Shown piece by piece: positions 1 to 6,392 of a stretch of DNA of 9,268 nucleotides. Position numbers and translations under genes: made by a program. Within the stretch, counting starts at the first letter, position 1; every line of letters begins with the position of its first letter. The notes under the pieces were generated by a model, which made no database searches, was not told the origin of the DNA, and worked only from the letters and a program-made list of their open reading frames with translations. This DNA is from Kiritimatiellia bacterium. GTDB taxonomy: Bacteria; Verrucomicrobiota; Kiritimatiellia; RFP12; UBA3636. The DNA lies in contig JAFPUX010000568.1 in the NCBI GenBank assembly GCA_017413145.1, forward strand, positions 1 to 9,268, written 5' to 3'.

Positions 1-72
1 GACGGCGACGGCCGCCGCCGCCAGCACGACCGCAGCCGCGAAAATGAATCTCCGGTTCCGTGTTTTCATCAT
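1..72 (-). CDS. Start of an exported or membrane-anchored protein, cut by the window edge
   Basis: Only the first 24 codons are inside the window, reading MMKTRNRRFIF followed by an Ala/Val-rich hydrophobic run. That is a basic N-region plus hydrophobic core, typical of a Sec signal peptide or a first membrane anchor. Two ATG codons lie in tandem at 72 and 69 and either could be used. No good Shine-Dalgarno sequence precedes them. A promoter-like pair sits 35 bp upstream of the start, and a hairpin fills the short leader, so this gene is probably transcribed separately from the methyltransferase/HNH pair to its right. The function cannot be told from this fragment. Confidence 0.6.
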   Translation of the reverse strand, partial: MMKTRNRRFIFAAAVVLAAAAVAV

Positions 73-77
73 TCGTC

Positions 78-99
78 CGATGCGCCATCGGGCGCATTG
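78..99 (-). promoter_or_regulatory. Hairpin in the short leader of the left-edge gene
   Basis: ATGCGCC (80-86) and GGCGCAT (91-97) are perfect inverted repeats around a 4-base loop; one G-T and one C-G pair extend the stem to 9 bp. It lies between the predicted transcription start (about 100) and the ATG at 72, so it could shield the ribosome entry region or act as an operator. There is no T-run, so it is not an intrinsic terminator. Confidence 0.4.
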
Positions 100-106
100 T
101 CACGGC

Positions 107-135
107 ATTCTACGAAACCGGCCCCCGGAGTGCAA
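107..135 (-). promoter_or_regulatory. Promoter-like -35/-10 pair for the left-edge gene
   Basis: On the minus strand TTGCAC (135-130) is followed after 17 bp by TAGAAT (112-107). TAGAAT matches the sigma-70 -10 consensus at five of six bases. The same pattern, TTGCnC then TAGAnT, recurs before the methyltransferase leader and before the TolC-like gene, which supports it beyond chance matching. The predicted start of transcription is near 100, giving a leader of about 28 bases. Confidence 0.5.
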
Positions 136-201
136 GACCGAAATGCCGAAAGGGCGGATGCCGGATGACAACAAATAGCAACGGAGATCGGAAGATTCCC
201 G

Positions 202-1287
202 TCACTTCGCGCCCTTGCGGCGGTTGCAATCCTTGCAGAGCATCTGGCAGTTGGCCGGAATGGTGCGCCCGCCGTCGCGCCAGGGCGTGATGTGGTCCGC
301 CTCCATCTGCGCGAGCTCGAAGTGCGCGCCGCAGAGCGGGCAGACGCCGTGCTGACGCTCGTAGGCCTCCAGCCGCGTGTTGTCGTCGAACGCCCGGATG
401 CCCAGGTGCCGCTCGTCGCCGTCGAGAACGTACTCCCAGATGCCGCTCTTCTTCTGCACGTCGCTGTCCGCCACGAGCTTCGCCACGCGCGCCTCGAGCG
501 CCTTCGGGTCCTGCGGCACCTCCGCGAACTTGTTGTAGAGCAGACCCCACGGCACCTTCTTCATCGGCGCGCGGATCACCGGGAACGTCGCCTTCGCCCA
601 GTTCACGACCTGCTGGAAGTAGAGCCAGAGCGGGTTCGCGTTCGGGTCGTGCTGGTGCAGCGCCATGTAGAAGCGCGGGTCGGCGCCGTTGCCGATCCAC
701 CGCAACGCCGTCTCCAGGTAGTCCTGCCGGATCGGCGAGCCGTCCATGTAGGACGACGCGATCCTGTAGGCCGCGCACCCCGGACGACTGAAGTGCCGCT
801 TCGCGTCCGACGTCCACGGCCCCGCGTAGACGGCGTTGCGCAGCTCCTGCTCCGTGAGCTTCTCGCCCGCGATGTTGATCGTCTGGAACCACCGCAGCTT
901 CTCCTCGTCCGTCCCTTCGCAGACGTAGACCATCAGCGGATAAGCGAGGAAGCGCTCCCGCTCCGCATCCGTGAGGTTCGCGAAGAACCGCATGTCGTAG
1001 GAGAAGTCGCCCGCCGCGAACTGGCACAGCGAGATCGTCCGCTGCTGTCCGTCCATCACCTCGAACGAGCCGTCCTCCCGCCGCGCCCAGTACATCACGT
1101 TGAGCGGGAAGCCGTGCATCACCGAGTCGATCACCGCCTCGCGCTGCTTGTCCTTGTAGATGAACTCGCGCTGGTAGGCCGGCCGGATGTCGAGCTTCCC
1201 GCCGTAGCCGACGACGCCCTCGTCGCCCTTGTCCTCGTATCCCGCGACCAGGTCGCGGACCGCGATTTCGTGCAGTTGGATATCCAT
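202..1287 (-). CDS. DUF262 (ParB/GmrSD-like) protein with C-terminal HNH nuclease domain
   Basis: A protein of 361 residues from the ATG at 1287. An earlier ATG at 1317 would add ten residues unlike the family; the chosen start begins MDIQLHEIAVRDL, as expected for DUF262. The N-terminal half has the DUF262 signatures PAYQRE (about 36-41) and DGQQRT (79-84), the latter a ParB/Srx-like nucleotide-binding and hydrolysis motif shared with the GmrSD type IV restriction family. The last 46 residues are a zinc HNH nuclease: CPLC at 316-319, DHITPW from about 331, an Asn at 346 and CKDC at 351-354. All expected HNH and zinc ligands are present, so it looks active. It lies 64 bp downstream of an EcoRI-type DNA methyltransferase on the same strand with no promoter visible between them, so it is probably the nuclease partner of a restriction or defence pair. 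There is no clear Shine-Dalgarno sequence. Target and nucleotide dependence are unknown; a phage-restricting role is inference. Confidence 0.88.
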   Translation of the reverse strand: MDIQLHEIAVRDLVAGYEDKGDEGVVGYGGKLDIRPAYQREFIYKDKQREAVIDSVMHGFPLNVMYWARREDGSFEVMDGQQRTISLCQFAAGDFSYDMRFFANLTDAERERFLAYPLMVYVCEGTDEEKLRWFQTINIAGEKLTEQELRNAVYAGPWTSDAKRHFSRPGCAAYRIASSYMDGSPIRQDYLETALRWIGNGADPRFYMALHQHDPNANPLWLYFQQVVNWAKATFPVIRAPMKKVPWGLLYNKFAEVPQDPKALEARVAKLVADSDVQKKSGIWEYVLDGDERHLGIRAFDDNTRLEAYERQHGVCPLCGAHFELAQMEADHITPWRDGGRTIPANCQMLCKDCNRRKGAK

Positions 1288-1302
1288 GGTTCTTGTTGGG
1301 TG

Positions 1303-1340
1303 GCACGGGCGCGGCACCGCGTCGCGGCTTGCGCCCGTGC
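1303..1340 (-). promoter_or_regulatory. Intergenic stem-loop between methyltransferase and HNH genes
   Basis: GCACGGGCGC (1303-1312) and GCGCCCGTGC (1331-1340) form a perfect 10-bp inverted repeat; the 18-base loop contains a further CCGC/GCGG stem. It fills most of the 64-bp gap and ends 15 bases before the HNH start codon. No T-run follows on either strand, so it is not an ordinary intrinsic terminator. A role in lowering translation of the nuclease relative to the methylase, or in mRNA stability, is inference. Confidence 0.5.
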
Positions 1341-1351
1341 GGGTGGATGAT

Positions 1352-2356
1352 TCAAGCGGGTTTGCGGCGACGGATGACGATGCGTTCGTACAGACGGCGA
1401 AGGTTGCCGTCTTGTTCCAAATAGAAACGCGGACCTCCGCCCGATTTGCCGAGTCTCTTCTTGACGACCGTCATGTCGGCAAGATCAAGACTTTGTCCGA
1501 CGATTTCAAACTGATGAGGATTGTATTTGTCGAGAAAAGTAAGCGGCACGCCCATCTCGCCAGCATAGTCACATGGTATGTTTTCTACCCTTCCAACTTC
1601 AATGGCGTCATAGTTGAAATACTTCGGATATTCTTCAGGTGAATAGTTTCGAAATAGAATGAGCTCTTCGTTCCTTTTCTTGATTTCCAGATTCGTGAAC
1701 CAAACGACGCCGGATACGCGGATCATTCCGGCACGATGGTCTCCCGCGGAAGCGGTATCCTCATAGTTTGAGATGAAATGTGCTGCCCCGCCCTTGAAAC
1801 CGTATCCAAGCCAGACTTTGTTGTCCATTATTAGCGGAAAAATTTCTTTGTAGGTGATGGCGTTCTGATTGCCAACGATGATGAATTTCTTGTCGAACCG
1901 CATCAGTTGCGCGACATATTGGCGGAAGAGCGAGAACGGCGGATTCGTGACGACGATGTCCGCCTGCATGAGCAGCTCGATGCATTCGGCCGAACGGAAG
2001 TCGCCGTCGCCCTGCAACGGATGGATGCCAATCTCCTCGGGGTCGGGGACGCGGTTGCCGTTCTTGTCGCCGTCGTAGACGAGCGAGATCGCGCGCTCGC
2101 AGTCGTGCTGCGAGAAGAGGTCCGGCGTCTGGTTCTTGTAGCACGTCGTGATGAGGCGCTTCAGCCCCAGCGCCTCGAACTGGTAGGCGAAGTAGTGGAA
2201 GAAGTTGGAGACGCGCGGGTCGTCGCAGTTGCAGAGTACCGTCTTTCCGCGGAAGTGCTCCTTGTAGTGGCGAAGCTCGTTCTCGATGTCCGAGAGCTGC
2301 GTGTAGAACTCGTCCTTCTTGTTTTGCCGCGCGTCGTTCAGCAGTTTGTTCGCCAT
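1352..2356 (-). CDS. EcoRI-family adenine-specific DNA methyltransferase
   Basis: A protein of 334 residues that closely follows the known sequence of the EcoRI methyltransferase (about 326 residues) over its whole length. Shared blocks are NKLL and DEFYTQ near residues 3-20, DIENEL, CNCDDPRVSNFF (42-53), GDGDFRS (116-122), the amino-methyltransferase motif IV TNPPF (137-141), ITYKE (167-171), YPKY-NYDAI (243-252) and MGVP-TFL. These enzymes transfer a methyl group from S-adenosylmethionine to N6 of adenine in double-stranded DNA; M.EcoRI modifies GAATTC. The specificity of this homologue cannot be read from sequence. The ATG at 2356 is chosen because the homology starts there and GAGGA lies about 7 bases upstream. 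An in-frame GTG at 2524 would add 56 residues of low-quality sequence over an RNA-structured leader. The HNH gene follows on the same strand. The 3' half is visibly less GC-rich than the flanks, suggesting transfer. Confidence 0.93.
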   Translation of the reverse strand: MANKLLNDARQNKKDEFYTQLSDIENELRHYKEHFRGKTVLCNCDDPRVSNFFHYFAYQFEALGLKRLITTCYKNQTPDLFSQHDCERAISLVYDGDKNGNRVPDPEEIGIHPLQGDGDFRSAECIELLMQADIVVTNPPFSLFRQYVAQLMRFDKKFIIVGNQNAITYKEIFPLIMDNKVWLGYGFKGGAAHFISNYEDTASAGDHRAGMIRVSGVVWFTNLEIKKRNEELILFRNYSPEEYPKYFNYDAIEVGRVENIPCDYAGEMGVPLTFLDKYNPHQFEIVGQSLDLADMTVVKKRLGKSGGGPRFYLEQDGNLRRLYERIVIRRRKPA

Positions 2357-2376
2357 GTCGTCTTCCTCGGCCCTGT

Positions 2377-2395
2377 CGCGATGCGCTGCATCGCG
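2377..2395 (-). promoter_or_regulatory. Perfect 8-bp hairpin just upstream of the methyltransferase ribosome binding site
   Basis: CGCGATGC (2377-2384) and GCATCGCG (2388-2395) pair perfectly around a 3-base loop. The structure ends about 20 bases before the ATG at 2356, immediately before the GAGGA ribosome binding site. It could tune translation start or stabilise the mRNA; it has no T-run. Confidence 0.5.
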
Positions 2396-2412
2396 GCGGG
2401 CCGGAGGGGACG

Positions 2413-2489
2413 AAAAAAGGGCGTCCTCGATCCATGCCCACCTCGGAGGCCGTACCACGGGCCCGTGTGATTCACATGGTCGAGGACGC
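2413..2489 (-). terminator. Intrinsic terminator in the methyltransferase leader (attenuator)
   Basis: On the minus strand GCGTCCTCGACCATG (2489-2475) pairs with CATGGATCGAGGACGC (2436-2421), a 15-bp stem with a single bulged base. Two further G-C pairs are possible, and TTTTTT (2418-2413) follows. The 38-base loop (2474-2437) contains the palindrome CACGGGCCCGTG. The 5' arm of this stem is also the 3' arm of the hairpin at 2465-2526, so the two cannot coexist. It sits 57 bp before the methyltransferase start with no evident promoter in between, so termination here would switch that gene off. It may also stop read-through from the operon upstream. Confidence 0.65.
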
Positions 2490-2526
2490 ACCCGGTGTGG
2501 GCGCGTCCTGCAAGATGGAATCACAC
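2465..2526 (-). promoter_or_regulatory. Antiterminator-like long hairpin competing with the terminator stem
   Basis: The outer stem is GTGTGATTC (2465-2473) with GAATCACAC (2518-2526), 9 perfect pairs. CAT/ATG adds three pairs after one bulged base. After an internal loop, the inner stem 2483-2493 with 2499-2509 gives 11 pairs including one G-T, closed by a 5-base loop. The inner arm carries GCGTCCT, which is also needed by the downstream terminator. Folding of this element, which is transcribed first, would prevent terminator formation. Confidence 0.6.
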
Positions 2527-2544
2527 AAGGCTGTGGTGCCTTGT
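2525..2544 (-). promoter_or_regulatory. 7-bp hairpin adjoining the antiterminator
   Basis: ACAAGGC (2525-2531) and GCCTTGT (2538-2544) form a perfect stem with a 6-base loop. It overlaps the outer stem of the next hairpin by two bases, so the two helices could stack coaxially or compete at the joint, as in an aptamer-like fold. Confidence 0.5.
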
Positions 2545-2608
2545 CGGTTTTACGACGTTGGAAAGAGTGGTACGTTTTCCGAGGTGGCGTCGTTTAGCAG
2601 TTCGCTAA

Positions 2609-2665
2609 GGGTTCGTTTGTGGGTTCGTCAAATGGAGGATGGCGGATTTCTCCGTTGGGGTTCGT
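2609..2665 (-). repeat. Three direct copies of GGGTTCGT (ACGAACCC on the transcribed strand)
   Basis: Exact copies lie at 2609-2616, 2621-2628 and 2658-2665, the first two 12 bases apart. A degenerate copy, AGTTCGCT, lies at 2599-2606. They surround the predicted transcription start and the early leader of the methyltransferase gene, so they could be operator half-sites or repeated RNA-binding sites. Eight bases is short, but three copies within 57 bp in non-coding DNA is unlikely by chance. Confidence 0.45.
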
Positions 2666-2674
2666 ATGCGGCGG

Positions 2675-2703
2675 AGTCTACCACACGGCCGCTTCCGGAG
2701 CAA
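2675..2703 (-). promoter_or_regulatory. Promoter-like -35/-10 pair for the methyltransferase operon
   Basis: TTGCTC (2703-2698) is followed after 17 bp by TAGACT (2680-2675) with a TGn extended -10 in front. The stretch TGGTAGAnTCCGC is shared with the promoter before the TolC-like gene (8880-8885 region). It lies downstream of the 260-residue gene and gives a predicted start near 2668 with a long leader. Confidence 0.5.
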
Positions 2704-2724
2704 GCGGGCGGCGTGCGTGGAGGA

Positions 2725-3507
2725 TTAAGGCTCGACAACGTCCGGAACACCGTTCGTCGGACTCCCGGATTGTGGGATCGCAACATCCGGCATCCGCGGG
2801 ACGATCCGTTCGAGCCGGTTGCTCGCCGCCGCCCGAACCTCGTCGCAGAAGTTCTCGTTGTCCGCGAACCAGCGCAAAAGCGCTTCGGCCGACGGGATGC
2901 CGTCCTCCTGCCGACGAATCAATCCGCGATAGCGTCCTCCGTCGGGGAACCGCGGAGGGTCTATCCATATCTGTTCGATGGCGAGATACCATTCCATTAA
3001 AACAGAATCGTCCATTTCATTTGCGTTGTCGTTGAGAAACGACAACAGGAGATTGCGTCGGAATGCATTCCTGCGGGCGCCTTCAGCATATTGCGTTTCT
3101 TTACGACCAGTTGATGGCGAATGTGTTTCCGACGACGACGGAGACTTTCCTCGAAGAACAACGGGGCGCCGGATTCCCGGATCGTGGTCTTTCATTTCGG
3201 TCGCAAACGACACAAGCCGTTGGGACAGAGTTCGCGGATCGCAATCTCCGGACTTGGAGTCGACAGGATTAGCGAATAGATTCGTTGAAGAAAGAAGCAT
3301 CGGGCAGAGCCGAGAAAAGGCGGCGCGATCGGTCTCGTGATCCGAATCCACCCGACCAAATCCGTTTGTGAGCGTTCCGTTACGAGCACATGGTGGATTT
3401 GTCGAGAAAAAAGGACGAGCGAACGAGATTTCTTCCCCTGCCGAAATCATGTTGAGTCCGAACGTCATCGCAAGAATGGAGACAATCGATTGTTCGATTT
3501 TCATCAT
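2725..3507 (-). CDS. Secreted protein of unknown function, translationally coupled to the PAD gene
   Basis: A protein of 260 residues. It starts MMKIEQSIVSILAMTFGLNM and then ISAGEE, a plausible Sec signal peptide with cleavage after about residue 23. The mature part has no family I recognise. It has a low-complexity Ser/Arg/Thr middle and a likely helical C-terminal half around LLLSFLNDN, WYLAIEQIW and ALLRWFADN. The ATG at 3507 overlaps the TGA of the preceding PAD gene as ATGA, and AGGAAAAGG lies just upstream, so it is almost certainly translated together with PAD. A substrate, chaperone, inhibitor or accessory role for PAD is possible but unproven. Its base composition is lower in GC than the TolC-like gene and matches the catalytic half of PAD, suggesting that the two travelled together. 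No terminator is visible directly after its stop. Confidence 0.72.
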   Translation of the reverse strand: MMKIEQSIVSILAMTFGLNMISAGEEISFARPFFSTNPPCARNGTLTNGFGRVDSDHETDRAAFSRLCPMLLSSTNLFANPVDSKSGDCDPRTLSQRLVSFATEMKDHDPGIRRPVVLRGKSPSSSETHSPSTGRKETQYAEGARRNAFRRNLLLSFLNDNANEMDDSVLMEWYLAIEQIWIDPPRFPDGGRYRGLIRRQEDGIPSAEALLRWFADNENFCDEVRAAASNRLERIVPRMPDVAIPQSGSPTNGVPDVVEP

Positions 3508-6392
3508 GGCGACCTTTTCCTTTCAACATTTGTGGCGCAATGCGCTTCTCCTTGAAGCCCATGAGGACCAGAAGTGTCGACAAATGAAATGCCGGATTCT
3601 GCATATTGGAGAATGCCGAGCACTCTTTTGATCTCGTCTTCGTAAAATCCGAAACCAGGAGAAGGAACAAGTATCTTGGACGTCCCCAGTTCGTTTTTCA
3701 ATACAACCATGTTGATAGCATTCGGAAGCGAGTTTCCTTGAACGCCCCATCCGCTTTCTACAACGCCCCTGAGCGGAAACAGCACCGGGATTATCAGAAC
3801 ATCTTCTTGATTAAGAGACAACGAAGATGTCAACAAGTCTCGAATCGCGTCTAGGTTGGAATCTACTTCTTCGATTTTTACCGCGTTTGTTGGATTGGAA
3901 TAGGGATGAATCCAGTCTGAGAGGGTGTTCGCATATTCAACGAGTTCCGGATTGTCGGGATCTTCCAAAAGCCATTCGTCGCATTGACCGATTTCGTCAC
4001 GAATCAATTGCATTCCCAATTCCAAGTCGCCCAAAAGAATCTTGAATCCGTTGTCTCCGGCAACCGGCACAATAGCAAAAACTTCGTCCACATGTCCTCC
4101 TTGCAGCCAATGCACCGGAAGTTCAAGAAGGTCGCCACTGTCCGTTTGAATCTCTTGAGCCTTGAGAAAACATTTTGCATTTCCCGTCAAATTGCTTCCC
4201 GTAACGATCAATCCATGAGGATGAATGGTCGTCGAAGGAGTCGCTTCCACATTTCCGCCCATACGCTCGACTACAGGGTTCGTGAATACGCCGATGCTGT
4301 TCGAGAGGAGATTTACAAAACCATGACGTTCCATTGACCAGACGGATGAGCGACCGTTGGTATCGCCCGTCCATCCGAGTTCTGCAACGTCCTGGGGAAA
4401 AGGAGTCCACATCGCCTCCTCGACAGGAAGGAAACCGTCAAGCGCGTTGGTCGTTTCTAGAACGAAGTCGTCCCACCCGGGTCCTGCCAGTCCCGAATAG
4501 AACACCTTCTCCGCCACGTCGCAGTTGGAGAGGACTTCGAACCGGGCGACGCGGACGCGGATCGTGTCTTCGCCGACGAATTCGCCGTCCAGCCGGACGC
4601 GCAGCGTGAGCAGCACGGTCGCACCGTGGAAGCGGCCTTCGAGCCGGAGCTCGAGGTCGGTCGCGCCGAACAGGTCCGCTGCGAGGTTTCCGTAGAGGGA
4701 CGGCACTTCTCCGCCGAGCGCCGGCGCGTTCGTCGCGTTCGAGCCGAAAAGCCGGATGCGTTGGGTCGCGGGAACGAAGGAGAGCAGGTCGCCGTCCGGG
4801 ACCGTCACGGCGATTTCCGCCGTCAGAACCGCGCCGGTCGGCAGGTCCGCCTGCGGGAAGCCGAAGCGGCGGACGACGATCCGGGCCAGGTCCGCCAGGT
4901 CGCCCGCACCGTTCACGACCAAGTCGTCGCAATCGGGCACGCCGTTGCCGTCGTCGTCGTTGTTGTTGCACGGGACGACCATGCCCGTTGCGTCGTCGAA
5001 CCCGAACGGCTCCGCTTCGTCCTCGTCGTCCGCCGGAACGCCGGTCCGGTCGAAGTCGCCGTCGAGTTCCGCGGGCACGACCACGACGTGGCCTTCCGCG
5101 GAATGCGCGCCGCCCGGGTAGGTCGCGAGAATCGAGTAGACGCCCGGGACGGAGCCGGACGAGACCCAGACGCTCCGCGGTCCGGTCAGGAACGTGGCGG
5201 TGTCGGTCGAGTCTTCCGATGCGTACAGCCGAGGGCCGTTCGCGACGGCCGGGTAGATCTCCCATCCCAGCGCCGGATGCCACGAGCGCTCCGTGACGGA
5301 CATTTCGACGCGACGGCCGGAGCCGCATTGGACGCCGGCGAGAGGGGCGGCGAGTTCCGGCATTTCGGGAAGCGTGTGGAGAATGGCGGTCTTGGTCTGC
5401 GCGACGTTGCCCGCGGTTCCGTCCCGCGTGTGGACGTGCGTTGTCAGGAGGCTCTCGGCGTTTTCGCAATACCAGTCCTCGCCCCAGACGGTCTCGTGGC
5501 CGGGAAGCCGCTGGGACGAGTGGTCGGCGAACGTCCGTCCCGTCGGTTGGAGGGGGTTTCCGAAGCGCGCCTCCCAGCAGTACCAGTCCGGGTCCACGTG
5601 AGGCCACGAGGTGAGCCACCGCAGCGAAACGCGGTAGGTCGCGCATCGCCGGAGCAGGAGAACGTCCTCCTCGGCGACGCCGGGCGCGGCCGCGACGACC
5701 GTGTGCGTCCGCAGCTCACCTTGGATGCCCCGGACCGACATCTCCCACGCCGCGTAGTCCCCGTACAGCCGGACCGGAAGCGTCATGAGCTGCCAGACGG
5801 CCGGCGGCAAGCCGTCGTCGGACGGATCGCGCGGATCGGATCCGTTTGCGATTTCGAACAGGTCCGACGATCCGTCGCCGTCCGTGTCGGGGGAGAACGG
5901 ATCCGTGAAGTACTCGCAGACCTCTTCGAAATCGCCGAGCCCGTCGTTGTCCGAGTCGGCGAGTTCGTGGTCCGTTCCGAAACAGAAGGCCTCTTCCGTG
6001 TCCGTCAGGCCGTCTCCGTCCGTGTCCGTCGTCGGGCCGGCGACGAAGAAGCACGACTGTTGCGGCATCTCGTGTCCGCAGACGTAGTGGACGTTGGTGT
6101 AGGCCGCAGCGGGATCGAACGGGGAAACGGCGACGTTCGTCGCGACCGGACAGGACGCGTCGTGGAGCGTGGCGGGGTCCGTCCATCCGGGGATGTCTTC
6201 GTTCGGGATTTCCGTGCAGAACGACGTGACGTTGGTCTGCCCGGGCGCGGCGAACGCCATGTAGGGCCGCCAGCCGGGTTTGCGGAGCGTCTGCGAGAGA
6301 TACAGGTCGAAGGCGTTGCCCGGCAGCGAGCCGGCCGGCCATTCGGCGGTGACGAGGACGGACGTCGGCGTGAAGGAGAGATCCGTCAGCAT
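3504..6392 (-). CDS. Protein-arginine deiminase (PAD) with calcium-type Asp-rich repeats; main part of a frame-shifted secreted protein
   Basis: From ATG 6392 this is 962 residues. Upstream of that codon this frame is a shadow of the signal-peptide segment at 6386-6958. Numbered on the repaired 1151-residue protein, three thrombospondin type 3 repeats (DTDGDGLTD, DSDNDGLGD, DTDGDGSSD) lie at about 311-383. A PAD middle domain at about 630-805 has an acidic Asn/Asp cluster like the animal PAD calcium sites. A complete PAD catalytic domain follows at about 805-1151. Known human PAD4 catalytic residues are D350, H471, D473 and C645; the equivalents here are QD (Asp857, 4391-4389), GHVDE (His956 and Asp958, 4094-4086) and GEAHCATN (Cys1141, 3539-3537). 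GGNVEATP matches the PAD GNLEVSP block. These enzymes convert protein arginine to citrulline and need calcium. It lies between a TolC-like gene and a coupled secreted gene. GC falls at the catalytic domain. The animal-type PAD_N domain is not seen. Confidence 0.85.
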   Translation of the reverse strand: MLTDLSFTPTSVLVTAEWPAGSLPGNAFDLYLSQTLRKPGWRPYMAFAAPGQTNVTSFCTEIPNEDIPGWTDPATLHDASCPVATNVAVSPFDPAAAYTNVHYVCGHEMPQQSCFFVAGPTTDTDGDGLTDTEEAFCFGTDHELADSDNDGLGDFEEVCEYFTDPFSPDTDGDGSSDLFEIANGSDPRDPSDDGLPPAVWQLMTLPVRLYGDYAAWEMSVRGIQGELRTHTVVAAAPGVAEEDVLLLRRCATYRVSLRWLTSWPHVDPDWYCWEARFGNPLQPTGRTFADHSSQRLPGHETVWGEDWYCENAESLLTTHVHTRDGTAGNVAQTKTAILHTLPEMPELAAPLAGVQCGSGRRVEMSVTERSWHPALGWEIYPAVANGPRLYASEDSTDTATFLTGPRSVWVSSGSVPGVYSILATYPGGAHSAEGHVVVVPAELDGDFDRTGVPADDEDEAEPFGFDDATGMVVPCNNNDDDGNGVPDCDDLVVNGAGDLADLARIVVRRFGFPQADLPTGAVLTAEIAVTVPDGDLLSFVPATQRIRLFGSNATNAPALGGEVPSLYGNLAADLFGATDLELRLEGRFHGATVLLTLRVRLDGEFVGEDTIRVRVARFEVLSNCDVAEKVFYSGLAGPGWDDFVLETTNALDGFLPVEEAMWTPFPQDVAELGWTGDTNGRSSVWSMERHGFVNLLSNSIGVFTNPVVERMGGNVEATPSTTIHPHGLIVTGSNLTGNAKCFLKAQEIQTDSGDLLELPVHWLQGGHVDEVFAIVPVAGDNGFKILLGDLELGMQLIRDEIGQCDEWLLEDPDNPELVEYANTLSDWIHPYSNPTNAVKIEEVDSNLDAIRDLLTSSLSLNQEDVLIIPVLFPLRGVVESGWGVQGNSLPNAINMVVLKNELGTSKILVPSPGFGFYEDEIKRVLGILQYAESGISFVDTSGPHGLQGEAHCATNVERKRSP

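Larger units (their letters stand above)
2357..2668 (-). promoter_or_regulatory. Long structured 5' leader of the methyltransferase gene, candidate riboswitch or attenuator
   Basis: This is the untranslated region between a predicted transcription start near 2668 and the methyltransferase ATG at 2356, about 312 bases. In order of transcription it has two of three ACGAACCC copies in its early part (the third lies at the start of transcription), a 7-bp hairpin, a long two-part hairpin, a competing terminator stem with a T6 tract, and an 8-bp hairpin just before the ribosome binding site. There is no ATG in its first half, so a leader-peptide attenuator is unlikely. The layout resembles a ligand- or protein-sensing leader. 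I do not recognise SAM-I, SAM-II or SAH riboswitch core sequences in it. Confidence 0.55.

Noticed and set aside
73..201. An intrinsic terminator after the HNH gene
   Set aside because: No stem followed by a T-run is visible on the minus strand; the only clear hairpin (78-99) has no T-tract and lies beyond the next promoter.
2466..2476. TGTGA-T-TCACA as a CRP-type operator
   Set aside because: CRP sites have about six bases between the half-sites; here there is one, and the sequence is better explained as part of the long hairpin.
2357..2524. An upstream GTG start extending the methyltransferase by 56 residues
   Set aside because: Homology to M.EcoRI begins at the ATG at 2356, which has a ribosome binding site; the extension covers the terminator and hairpins.
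3504..4500. Porphyromonas-type peptidylarginine deiminase or agmatine deiminase
   Set aside because: The motifs GHVDE with GEAHCATN at the C-terminus, and the preceding PAD_M-like domain, fit the animal-type PAD family; the Porphyromonas/agmatine deiminase signatures are not seen.
4578..4583. GAATTC inside the PAD gene as a target of the local methyltransferase
   Set aside because: The specificity of this homologue is unknown, and a single 6-bp site carries no information.
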